Origin: Streptomyces sp. NBC_00569
GTDB lineage: Bacteria > Actinomycetota > Actinomycetes > Streptomycetales > Streptomycetaceae
Length of the DNA stretch: 64,000 bases
Direction of reading: 5' to 3'
Assembly: GCF_036345255.1 (NCBI RefSeq)
Contig: NZ_CP107783.1
Span: 8,177,001 to 8,241,000, forward strand
In this document: in pieces, positions 41,758 through 49,897 of the stretch
Layout of the letters: every line of letters starts with the position of its first letter
Numbering within the stretch: position 1 is the first letter of the stretch
Notes under the pieces: model-generated
The model's database searches: none
The model's input: only the letters and a program-made list of their open reading frames with translations
What the model was told of the DNA's origin: nothing
Position numbers and translations under genes: made by a program

Positions 41758-43548
41758 TCACCCGTGCCAGGACCGCCACAGCGCCGCGTACGCCCCGTCG
41801 GCCGCGACCAGCTGGTCGTGGCTGCCGAGCTCCCGGATCCGCCCCTCCTCGACCACGGCGATCACATCCGCGTCATGAGCGGTGTGCAGCCGGTGGGCGA
41901 TCGCGACGACCGTGCGGCCGTCCAGGACCCTGCCGAGCGAACGCTCCAGGTTCCTGGCCGCCCGGGGATCGAGCAGCGAGGTCGCCTCGTCCAGGACCAG
42001 AGTGTGCGGATCGGCGAGGACCAGGCGTGCCAGTGCGATCTGCTGCGCCTGCGCCGGGGTCAGCGCCACCGCACCCGAGCCGACCTCGGTGTCGAGGCCT
42101 CCGTCGAGCGCCCGCGCCCAGCCGTCCGCGTCGACCGCGCCGAGAGCCGCCCACAGCTCGGCGTCCGCGGCCCCGGGGCGCGCGAGCCGCAGATTGTCGC
42201 GCAGGGAACCGACGAACACGTGGTGCTCCTGGTTGACCAGCGCCACATGCGAGCGCACACGCTCGGCCGGCATCCGGGAGAGCTCGGCGCCCCCCAGAGT
42301 GACCTGCCCGGTGCGCGGCGCGTAGATCCCGGCGAGCAGCCGCCCGAGCGTGGACTTGCCCGCTCCGGACGGCCCGACCAGCGCGAGCCGCGTCCCGGGC
42401 CGCACGTCGAGGGACACCTGGCGCAGCACGTCCACGCCCGCCCGGTACCCGAAGTGGACGTCGTCGGCCTGCACGTGCCGGCCGTCCGGCGCCACCGAGG
42501 TGTCGCCCGCGTCCGGCTCGATGTCTCTGACGCCCACCAGCCGGGCCAGCGACACCTGGGCGACCTGGAGCTCGTCGTACCAGCGCAGGATCAGGCCCAG
42601 CGGGTCGACCAGCATCTGGGCGATGAGCGCGCCCGTGGTCAGCTGCCCGACGCCGATCCAGCCCTGGAGTGCGAAGACACCACCGATCAGGAGCACCGAG
42701 CACAGCACCGTCACATGGGTGGCGTTGATGACAGGGAAGAGCACCGACCGCAGATAGAGCGTGTAGCGCTCCCACGCGGTCCACTCTTTGACCCGCTGGT
42801 CGGACATGGCCACGCGACGGTCGCCGAGCCGGTGCGCCTCGATGGTGCGCCCGGCGTCGACGGTCTCGGCGAGGGCCGCGGCCACGGCGGCGTAGCCGGC
42901 GGCCTCCGAGCGGTAGGCGGACGGGGCCCGCTTGAAGTACCAGCGGCAGCCGACGACGAGCAGCGGTACCGCGACGAGTACCGCCGGCGCCAGTGGCGGC
43001 GCGGTCACGGCGAGACCGCCGAGGAGCAGCCCCACCCACACGACGCCGATGGACAGCTGGGGAACGGCCTCGCGCATCGCGTTGGCGAGCCGGTCGATGT
43101 CGGTGGTGATACGGGAAAGGAGGTCACCGGTACCGGCCCGTTCGAGCACGCCGGGCGGCAGGCCGACCGCTCGTACGAGGAAGTCCTCGCGCAGGTCCGC
43201 CAGCATCCGCTCGCCGAGCATCGCGCCCCGCAGCCGCACCTGCCGCACGAACACGGCCTGGACGACGAGCGCGACGACGAACACGGCGATGGTGCTGCCC
43301 AGATGGTCCACGCGCAGGCGGTCCGTGCCGTCGGAGACGTCCTGGACCAGGGCACCGAGCAGATAGGGGCCGACCATCGACGCCAGGACGGCGATCGTGT
43401 TCACGCCGATGAGCAGCAGGAACGCGCGGCGGTGCCGCCGGTACAGCTCGCGGACGTAGGACCGGACGGTCGCCGGGGCACCGACGGGCAGGGTGTTCGC
43501 CGTCGTCGGGGCCGCCGGGTCGTAGGCCGGTGGCGCCAGGCCGATCAT
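41758..43548 (-). CDS. ABC exporter subunit 2 (TMD-NBD), non-canonical signature motif
   Basis: A 596-residue half-transporter: six-helix membrane domain (1-320), then an NBD with Walker A GPSGAGKST, Q-loop region LVNQEHHVFVG and Walker B TLVLDEATS. The usual LSGGQ signature is replaced by LTPAQAQQIALARLVL. The switch His is in IAHRLHTAHD. It overlaps the partner gene by ATGA at 43545-43548, so the two make a heterodimer. The partner has the opposite defect (no Walker A but intact LSGGQ). Exported substrate unknown. Confidence 0.92.
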   Translation of the reverse strand: MIGLAPPAYDPAAPTTANTLPVGAPATVRSYVRELYRRHRRAFLLLIGVNTIAVLASMVGPYLLGALVQDVSDGTDRLRVDHLGSTIAVFVVALVVQAVFVRQVRLRGAMLGERMLADLREDFLVRAVGLPPGVLERAGTGDLLSRITTDIDRLANAMREAVPQLSIGVVWVGLLLGGLAVTAPPLAPAVLVAVPLLVVGCRWYFKRAPSAYRSEAAGYAAVAAALAETVDAGRTIEAHRLGDRRVAMSDQRVKEWTAWERYTLYLRSVLFPVINATHVTVLCSVLLIGGVFALQGWIGVGQLTTGALIAQMLVDPLGLILRWYDELQVAQVSLARLVGVRDIEPDAGDTSVAPDGRHVQADDVHFGYRAGVDVLRQVSLDVRPGTRLALVGPSGAGKSTLGRLLAGIYAPRTGQVTLGGAELSRMPAERVRSHVALVNQEHHVFVGSLRDNLRLARPGAADAELWAALGAVDADGWARALDGGLDTEVGSGAVALTPAQAQQIALARLVLADPHTLVLDEATSLLDPRAARNLERSLGRVLDGRTVVAIAHRLHTAHDADVIAVVEEGRIRELGSHDQLVAADGAYAALWRSWHG

Positions 43549-45554
43549 GCCGTCTCCTCGATCTCGGTGAGTTCTTCGATGCCGGCGTCGCCGATGCCGG
43601 GCTCCGCGCGCAGAGAGGTGCCGGCGTCACGGGACGGGGCCGCCGACGCCGCCTCCTCGTCGGTCTCGCGGGTCACGACGGCCCGGTACCGGGGTTCGGT
43701 GAGTACCAGCTCCCGGTGTTCACCGACCGCCGCGACCGTGCCCTCGTGGACCAGGACGACCCGGTCCGCGCGGTCGAGAAGCAGCGGTGACGAGGTGAGC
43801 ACGACGGTCGTACGTCCGCTGCGCAGCGCCCGTAGGCCCTCGGCGATCCTGGCCTCGGTGTGGGAGTCGACGGCGGATGTCGGCTCGTCGAGGACCAGCG
43901 CCTCCGGGTCGGTGACCAGGGACCGCGCAAGAGCGAGCCGCTGCCGCTGGCCTCCGGAGAGGGAACGCCCGCGCTCGGTGATCCGCGCGTTCATCGGGTC
44001 GTCGTCGAGGGAGGCCTGCGAGAGCGCGTCCAGCACGTCGGCGCACTGTGCCGCGGCCAGCGCCTCCTCGGGACGTACGGATCCCGAGGAGGGGACGTCG
44101 AGCAGTTCGGCGAGCGTGCCCGACAGCAGTACCGGGTCCTTGTCCTGGACGAGCACGGCGGCGCGGGCTGCGTCGAGCGGCAGCTCGTCCAGCGGCACCC
44201 CGCCGAGCAGCACGGAGGGCAGCGCGGTGACGGGCGTGGTCGGCTTGCCGGGACCGCTTCCGGAGCCGGAACCCGAGTCCGATTCCGAGTCCGATTCCGA
44301 GTCCGAGCCCGTCCCGGACGCAGACCCTGCCCCGGTCCCCGAACGCGAATCCGAGCCCGACCCGGTACCCGCACCCGAACCGGTCCCGGTGTCTCCCTCC
44401 GTGGGGTGCCCGCCGAGCCGGTCCGCGAGTCGGCCCGCGAGGTCCGGGTCGCCGCACACCACGGCGGTGAGTCGGCCCGCGGGGGCCAGCAGCCCCGTCA
44501 CCGGGTCGTACAGGTCACCGGCCGGTGCCTCGGCGGCGCGGAGGCCGCCCGGCTCCGTGACCCGTTCGAGGGAGAGGACGCGCGCCGCGCGCTGGGCCGA
44601 GGGGCGCGAGAAGGAGTACGCCATGGCGATCTCCTCGAAGTGCCGCAACGGGTAATTGAGGATCATCACCGCGCTGTATACGGTGACGAGTTCACCGACG
44701 GTGATCCGGCCCTGGCGGGCCAGCTCGATGCCGTACCAGACCACTGCGATGAGCAGCAGGCCCGGCAGCAGCACCTGGACCGCGGAGATCAGGGACCACA
44801 TGCGCGCGCTGCGCACGGCGGCCGAACGGACCTCCTGCGAGGCGCGGCGATAGCGGTCGAGGAACAGTTCCTCGCCGCCGATGCCGCGCAGGACACGCAG
44901 TCCCGCGACGGTGTCGGAGGCGAGTTCCGTGGCGCGGCCCGCCTTCTCGCGCTGTTGGTCGGCGCGGCGGGTTGCGCGGGGGAGGAGCGGCAGGACGGCG
45001 AGCGCGAGGACCGGCATGCCGACGGCGACGACGATGCCGAGCGCCGGCTGGTAGATGACCAGCCCGACGCAGACCACGACGACGGTGAGCGCGGCGGCGG
45101 CGAAACGCGACAGAGCCTCGACGAACCAGCCGATCTTCTCGACGTCGCCCGTGGAGACCGCGACGACCTCACCGGCGGCGACCCGCCGGGTCAGCGCGGC
45201 GCCCAGGGTGGCCGTCCTGCGGGCGAGGAACTGCTGGACCCGGGCCGCCGCGGTGATCCAGTTGGTGACCGCCGTCCGGTGCAGCATCGTGTCGCCGAGG
45301 GCCAGCGCGGCGCCGAGGAGCAGGATGAGTCCGCCCGCGAGGGCGAGTCGTGAGCCTGAGCCTTCGACCACGGCCTGCACGGCGAAGCCGACACCGTAGG
45401 GAAGGGAGGCGACGGACAGGAAGTGCAGGAGTCCCCAGCAGAGGGACTTGAACTGGCCGCCGAGCTGGTTCCGGCCGAGCCAGAGCAGGAAGCGGGGGCC
45501 GGAGCGGGCGTCCGGCAGGCCCGGGTCGGGATACGGAAGATCGTGGATCTGCAT
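43545..45554 (-). CDS. ABC exporter subunit 1 (TMD-NBD), degenerate Walker A and Ser/Gly/Asp-rich insertion
   Basis: A 669-residue half-transporter. The membrane domain (about 30-330) has six helices. In the NBD the Walker A position reads CGDPDLAGRLADRL and lacks Gly-Lys-Ser/Thr, so ATP is unlikely to bind productively in this half. About 50 residues of repeated Gly, Ser, Asp, Thr and Glu follow (DNA repeats at 44275-44310). Then LSGGQRQRLALARSLV and Walker B ALVLDEPTS are intact. The ATG at 45554 follows GGGA; the longer frame to 45614 has no signal or motif. Divergent from the L,D-transpeptidase gene. Confidence 0.9.
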   Translation of the reverse strand: MQIHDLPYPDPGLPDARSGPRFLLWLGRNQLGGQFKSLCWGLLHFLSVASLPYGVGFAVQAVVEGSGSRLALAGGLILLLGAALALGDTMLHRTAVTNWITAAARVQQFLARRTATLGAALTRRVAAGEVVAVSTGDVEKIGWFVEALSRFAAAALTVVVVCVGLVIYQPALGIVVAVGMPVLALAVLPLLPRATRRADQQREKAGRATELASDTVAGLRVLRGIGGEELFLDRYRRASQEVRSAAVRSARMWSLISAVQVLLPGLLLIAVVWYGIELARQGRITVGELVTVYSAVMILNYPLRHFEEIAMAYSFSRPSAQRAARVLSLERVTEPGGLRAAEAPAGDLYDPVTGLLAPAGRLTAVVCGDPDLAGRLADRLGGHPTEGDTGTGSGAGTGSGSDSRSGTGAGSASGTGSDSESDSESDSGSGSGSGPGKPTTPVTALPSVLLGGVPLDELPLDAARAAVLVQDKDPVLLSGTLAELLDVPSSGSVRPEEALAAAQCADVLDALSQASLDDDPMNARITERGRSLSGGQRQRLALARSLVTDPEALVLDEPTSAVDSHTEARIAEGLRALRSGRTTVVLTSSPLLLDRADRVVLVHEGTVAAVGEHRELVLTEPRYRAVVTRETDEEAASAAPSRDAGTSLRAEPGIGDAGIEELTEIEETA
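44250..44397. repeat. low-complexity tract in the ABC subunit 1 NBD
   Basis: Twelve-base units GAGTCCGATTCC (44275-44310, three copies, the last diverged) and related GAACC/GATCC-like units code for Ser-Asp/Glu and Gly-Ser-Thr runs. The tract interrupts the NBD between the altered Walker A and the signature motif. Confidence 0.85.
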
Positions 45555-45730
45555 GGTGTCCCAGGGCTTGGAAGGGGAGTGCGAAGTCGGGTACGGGCGG
45601 AACAAACCGTGCAAGGTTCGCGGGATTCAGGCACCGGAGGCAAACGGTTTTCCGCCGTGGGGCAAAGTTTCGGCCCGAGTTCGACGCCGGGGGCGGGGCC
45701 GGTCGGGGGCACCTGGTGCGTGGTGCGACC

Positions 45731-46486
45731 ATGGACCGCATGCGTAACGCGGGTGCGGTTCGAACGGCGGTCGCTGCGGCGACCTGCAGCGTCCTTCTCA
45801 TGGCCCTGTCCGCCTGCGGCGGTTCGAGCGGGGGTGACGGGACCGAGCGCAAGGCCGAGTCGGGCTCGGCCGACGCCCGGCAGGAGGATCGCCCGGCCGT
45901 CGACCTCAAGCGCATTCCCGACGTCGGGGACCAGCTCCAGTCGAAGATCCCGCAGAACGCGGGACAGGTGGTCGCGGTCTACGGCGACGGCAAGAACTCC
46001 GGTGACTCGACCGTCGTGCTCTACACGAAGTCCGGTTCCACCTGGGAAAAGACGCGCAGCTGGCCCGCCCACAACGGCAAGAAGGGCTGGACCGCCGACC
46101 ACCGCGAGGGCGACAAGCGAAGCCCCATAGGAGTGTTCACGCTCACGGACGCGGGCGGAGTGCTCGCCGACCCGGGCGCGAAGCTGCCCTACACGCAGGC
46201 CGCGTCGTTCCAGGCCCCGCACTACTGGGCCAAGTCGCACTGGCACGACTTCGACTACGTCATCGCCATCGACTACAACCGCGTCAAGGGCACCGCGCCG
46301 AACGACCCGACCCGGCCCGAGGGGCAGACCAAGGGCGGCAGCATCTGGCTCCACATGGACCACGGCAGCGGCACATCGGCATGCGTGAGCCTGTCGAAGT
46401 CCGGCATGGAGTACTTGCTGCGCACGATCGACCCCGAGCAGCACCCGGTCGTGGTCATGGGCGACAAGGCGTCACTGAAGAGCTAG
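45731..46486 (+). CDS. lipoprotein L,D-transpeptidase family protein (YkuD-like)
   Basis: A 251-residue exported lipoprotein with lipobox LMALSAC (Cys lipidated; about residue 29). A short linker (GGSSGGDGTERKAES) follows, then a YkuD-like catalytic region: SIWLHMDHGSGTSACVSLSKSGMEYLL. The catalytic Cys sits in TSACVSLS instead of the canonical SHGCIRL-type motif, so this is a divergent branch. The family makes 3-3 cross-links or attaches proteins to peptidoglycan. The ATG at 45731 gives MDRMRNAGAVRTAV; ATG 45740 is the alternative. Divergent from the ABC exporter. Confidence 0.82.
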   Translation: MDRMRNAGAVRTAVAAATCSVLLMALSACGGSSGGDGTERKAESGSADARQEDRPAVDLKRIPDVGDQLQSKIPQNAGQVVAVYGDGKNSGDSTVVLYTKSGSTWEKTRSWPAHNGKKGWTADHREGDKRSPIGVFTLTDAGGVLADPGAKLPYTQAASFQAPHYWAKSHWHDFDYVIAIDYNRVKGTAPNDPTRPEGQTKGGSIWLHMDHGSGTSACVSLSKSGMEYLLRTIDPEQHPVVVMGDKASLKS

Positions 46487-46605
46487 AGAGCCGTAGAGCT
46501 CTGGAGCTCTGGCGACGAGGAGCGGCGGAGCCGAAGAGCTGACGCGTCACCCGGTGTCGGGACGGGCTGTTGCGGGGACCGCGTCCGCCCCGTACAACAC
46601 CCCTC
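46487..46605 (+). other. short intergenic region before the PNGase-like gene
   Basis: A 119-base gap containing a small hairpin AGAGCT-CTGG-AGCTCT at 46495-46510 and several AGAGCT repeats, too short to be a convincing terminator on its own. A promoter for the following gene may lie in this stretch. Confidence 0.35.
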
Positions 46606-48273
46606 ATGAGAAGACGCGTCATGTCCATGCTGGCCGCGGTGACCCTCGCGGCCGCAGCCCTCGCCGGCCAGACCACCTCCGCCTCCGCCTCCGCCTCCCC
46701 TGAAGGCCGTCACGCCGAGGCCTTCGCCGACAGTCGGCCCGCAGCATCCCGACCCGCCGACCCGCCAACGGAGTTCGGCACCGACTGGCACGATCCGATC
46801 ACCGCCGCACCACCGGTGGCCAAGCCCGCCACCAAGTCCTGCCGCGTGACGCTCGCGGAGACCGAGTTCCGTGACTTCACGCCCTACAAGGGCAGTTACA
46901 CACCGCCCAAGGGTTGCGGCGACCGGTGGAGCAAGGTCGTCCTGCGCCTCGAAGGCAAGGTCAAGGGGCGGCAGTTCGACCGTCTCGGCTATCTGCACAT
47001 CGGTGGCGTCGAAGTCCTGCGCACCTCCACCCCCGAGCCCTCGCCCGACGGCATCGCCTGGAATGTGGAAAAGGACGTCACCCGCTACAGCGACACCCTG
47101 CGGGCCGACCAGCCGGTCGAGATGCTCATAGGCAACGTTGTCGACGACACGTACACCGGCGTCATCGAGGTCAAGGCCACCCTCACCTTCTACGCCGCCG
47201 AGCCGCACGCGCAGCGTCGGCCCGCCACGGACACCCCCGACCGCGTACTCACCCTCGACCAGGGCACACTCACCACCCCGCGCAACAGCGAGCGCATCGT
47301 CGCCGAGGTGTACGCCACCGGATCGGGCGGCGGCTGCGAGGAGTTCTGGTACCTGGCGGTGCCGAACCAGGTCCCGTACTCGTGCAAGGCGGACGGCGGC
47401 CCGTACCGCGAGGTGCAGATCTCCGTGGACGGTCAACTCGCGGGCATCGCCTCGCCGTTCCCGAACGTCTGGACGGGCGGCTGGTCCAACCCCTTCCTCT
47501 GGTACGTGATTCCGGCACCCGGAGCCTTCGACGTCCGGCCCCTGCAGTACGACCTGACGCCGTTCGCCGGACTCCTCGACGACGGCCGTCCGCATCAGGT
47601 CGACGTCTCCGTCGTGGGTGTCCCGAAGGGCCAGAGCGGCTGGAGCGCCCCGGTCAACGTGCTCGTCTGGCAGGACGCCGGGAGTGCGCGCGTCACCGGC
47701 GCGCTGACCGGTCACAAGGAGAGCGAGCCGGACAGTTCGACGACGTACACGCCGGGCACGGACGAGTACCGCCTCGATGCGAAGGGCGGGCACAGGCTGA
47801 CGGTGTCCGGCTACGTGAACACCTCGCACGGCCGCGTAGCCACCACCGTCACCCGCGATCTCACCAGCACGTCCACGCACCGATGGACCGACGGCGAGAA
47901 CAACGACGCCCTGAAGGGAACTTGGACCGACCGCCAGACCGTCGTCTCCGGCCACAACACCCTTCGTACGAACCGGACCTACACGATGGACGGCGCCACC
48001 ACGCTCGACGCGGACAACCGGCTGCGGACCGTGATCGAGCTCGGAGACCGGGCGGAGACGGGACGGGCCACGCGCGCGGGCGGCACGGCGTGGACAGTGC
48101 TCGACGACACCTACACGGGCGACGCCTCGTACACGGCGAACGTGCCGCGTGACCAACGGCACGCCGTCGGCACCAGCCGTGAGCGATACCGTCTGACCAG
48201 CCCCAACGGCTGCTACGACCGAGAGCTGCATACGGCACAGGGTGCGCTGACGGTGGACCGCAGGCGCTGCTGA
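46606..48273 (+). CDS. secreted peptide-N4-asparagine amidase-like protein (PNGase A family)
   Basis: A 555-residue exported protein with signal peptide [21 protein letters not shown], cleaved near ASASA. The body matches the PNGase A type (PF12222): FGTDWHDPI near the start, RLGYLHIGGVEVLRTSTPEP and the GCEEFWYLAVPN region. PNGase A cleaves the bond between Asn and the first GlcNAc of N-glycans, releasing glycans from glycoproteins. Residue-level catalytic assignment is uncertain. The ATG at 46606 was chosen because it starts a clean signal peptide; the 46570 extension does not. It stands alone between the transpeptidase and symporter genes. Confidence 0.82.
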   Translation: MRRRVMSMLAAVTLAAAALAGQTTSASASASPEGRHAEAFADSRPAASRPADPPTEFGTDWHDPITAAPPVAKPATKSCRVTLAETEFRDFTPYKGSYTPPKGCGDRWSKVVLRLEGKVKGRQFDRLGYLHIGGVEVLRTSTPEPSPDGIAWNVEKDVTRYSDTLRADQPVEMLIGNVVDDTYTGVIEVKATLTFYAAEPHAQRRPATDTPDRVLTLDQGTLTTPRNSERIVAEVYATGSGGGCEEFWYLAVPNQVPYSCKADGGPYREVQISVDGQLAGIASPFPNVWTGGWSNPFLWYVIPAPGAFDVRPLQYDLTPFAGLLDDGRPHQVDVSVVGVPKGQSGWSAPVNVLVWQDAGSARVTGALTGHKESEPDSSTTYTPGTDEYRLDAKGGHRLTVSGYVNTSHGRVATTVTRDLTSTSTHRWTDGENNDALKGTWTDRQTVVSGHNTLRTNRTYTMDGATTLDADNRLRTVIELGDRAETGRATRAGGTAWTVLDDTYTGDASYTANVPRDQRHAVGTSRERYRLTSPNGCYDRELHTAQGALTVDRRRC

Positions 48274-48463
48274 GGGGCGCGGCCGCGGGGACGGGCGCTC
48301 AGACCTTGGAGCAATATCCAAGATTTACGCCGATGTGACATCGGGGTCTTCTACGGAAGCCGCCACTCCGACATAGTGACGCTTCGCGGAACAGAAATTG
48401 GAATCCAGTTTCCGCATAGCAGAATCCGCACAAGTCACTGACGTTGCTCCGGAGGAATGCCCC

Positions 48464-49849
48464 GTGCCGCAGTCCGTACCGTCCCTGCCGCGACGCGCCG
48501 CACGCGTACTACGTACCTCATTGTTCGCGCAGGTCGCCTGCGCACTCGTGATCGGAGTCGTCGTCGGACGGCTGTGGCCCCACGCGGGCACAGCCGTCCA
48601 ACCGCTTGGCGACGGCTTCGTACGTCTCATCAAGGCGATGATCGCGCCTCTTGTCTTCTGCGTGGTCGTCGCCGGAATCACCAAGGCCGGAGACCTCAAG
48701 GCCTTCGGCCGCATCGGGCTCAAGGCGCTCCTCTGGTTCGAGGTGGCGACGACCGTCGCCCTCGTCGTCGGACTGCTCGCCGGAAACCTGGCCGGTCCCG
48801 GCGTCGGAATGAACGTCGACCCGTCCAAGCTCGACGCGTCCGCCGTGGAGGACAAGACCGGCGGCGGCTCGCTCCCGTCGACCGGCGACTTCATCCTGCA
48901 CTCGCTCCCCGACAGCGCCGTCGGCGCCTTCGCCGAGAACTCGCTGCTCCAAGTGCTCGTCCTCGCCTGCCTCGTGGGCGCCGCGCTGCTGCATCTCGGC
49001 AACACCAAGGTTCCCGCGATCCTGCCCGCCATCGAACAGGGCCAGGAAGTGGTCTTCGCCGTCGTCGGCTTCATCATGAAGCTGGCCCCGCTCGCCGTGT
49101 TCGGCGCGACGGCGCACCTGGTGGGGGAGTACGGCCTCGGCGCCCTGTCGACGTACGGCAAGCTCATCGGCGTCTGTTACGCCGTCGCCGTGGTCTTCCT
49201 CGTGCTCCTCGGCCTCGCCATGAAGGCGGTCACCGGACTGAGCCTGTGGAAGTTCGTCCGCTACACGCGCGAGGAACTGCTCCTCGCGCTCGGCACCGCC
49301 TCCAGTGAAACGGTCATGCCCCGCATGATGCAGAAGCTGCGCCACGCCGGCTGCCGCGACGACGCGGTGGGCCTGGTCCTGCCGACGGGGTACTCGTTCA
49401 ACCTCGACGGAGCGTCGATCTATCTCTCCATCGGTACGTTGTTCATCGCGCAGGCCGTCGGCGTGGACCTCTCACTCGGGCAGCAGATCACCGTGGTGAT
49501 CGTCCTGATGCTCACCAGCAAGGGCATGGCGGGGGTGCCCGGTTCGGCCTTCCTCGCCCTGTCGGCCACCGCGTCCGCACTCGGGGTCATCCCGGCGGGT
49601 GCCGTCGCCCTGCTGCTCGGTGTCGACCGCATCATGGACGCCATGCGCGTCTCCACGAACCTGCTCGGCAACTGCGTGGCCGTCTTCGTGGTCTCCCGCT
49701 GGGAGGGCGCGCTCGACACGGTCAAGGCCAAGAAGGTGCTGGGCGGCGAGATCCCGTTCGTACCGGAGGAGGACCGCGACGAGCCGGTCGAGTCGCCGGA
49801 GCTCGCGAAGCCCCAGGACTCGAAATCCGCAGCGGAGACAGTGGGTTGA
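48464..49849 (+). CDS. dicarboxylate/amino acid:cation symporter (DAACS family)
   Basis: A 461-residue symporter of the GltPh/DctA type. Hallmarks: hairpin 1 ASSETVMPRMMQKL (SSS-like), NLDGASIYL (NMDG motif of TM7), and hairpin 2/TM8 MLTSKGMAGVPGSAFLAL. It imports C4-dicarboxylates or acidic amino acids with cations. The start is GTG 48464, because GGAGG is at 48451-48455 and it gives the N-terminus MPQSVPSLPRRAARVL; the longer TTG frame from 48398 has no ribosome binding site. A strong terminator follows. Confidence 0.93.
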   Translation: MPQSVPSLPRRAARVLRTSLFAQVACALVIGVVVGRLWPHAGTAVQPLGDGFVRLIKAMIAPLVFCVVVAGITKAGDLKAFGRIGLKALLWFEVATTVALVVGLLAGNLAGPGVGMNVDPSKLDASAVEDKTGGGSLPSTGDFILHSLPDSAVGAFAENSLLQVLVLACLVGAALLHLGNTKVPAILPAIEQGQEVVFAVVGFIMKLAPLAVFGATAHLVGEYGLGALSTYGKLIGVCYAVAVVFLVLLGLAMKAVTGLSLWKFVRYTREELLLALGTASSETVMPRMMQKLRHAGCRDDAVGLVLPTGYSFNLDGASIYLSIGTLFIAQAVGVDLSLGQQITVVIVLMLTSKGMAGVPGSAFLALSATASALGVIPAGAVALLLGVDRIMDAMRVSTNLLGNCVAVFVVSRWEGALDTVKAKKVLGGEIPFVPEEDRDEPVESPELAKPQDSKSAAETVG

Positions 49850-49855
49850 GCCCGA

Positions 49856-49893
49856 GCGGGGGCCCGGCACACACGCGTGTGCCGGGCCCCCGC
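49856..49893. terminator. bidirectional terminator hairpin, 17-bp stem
   Basis: Arms 49856-49872 and 49877-49893 around a 4-base loop. It is positioned between the symporter stop (49849) and the convergent GH109-like gene stop (49898). Confidence 0.85.
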
Positions 49894-49897
49894 GCCG

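Noticed and set aside
37486..44655. A 2389-codon open frame on the plus strand
   Set aside because: It runs antisense across the thioesterase, helicase, YdjM-type and ABC genes, all of which have clear domains. In very GC-rich DNA the complementary frame lacks stop codons by composition, and the translated product shows no domain but only Arg/Pro/Ala/Gly-rich low-complexity sequence.
46495..46510. AGAGCT-CTGG-AGCTCT hairpin as a terminator after the transpeptidase gene
   Set aside because: Six-base stem, weak for Streptomyces terminators; left as an uncertain element within the intergenic entry.
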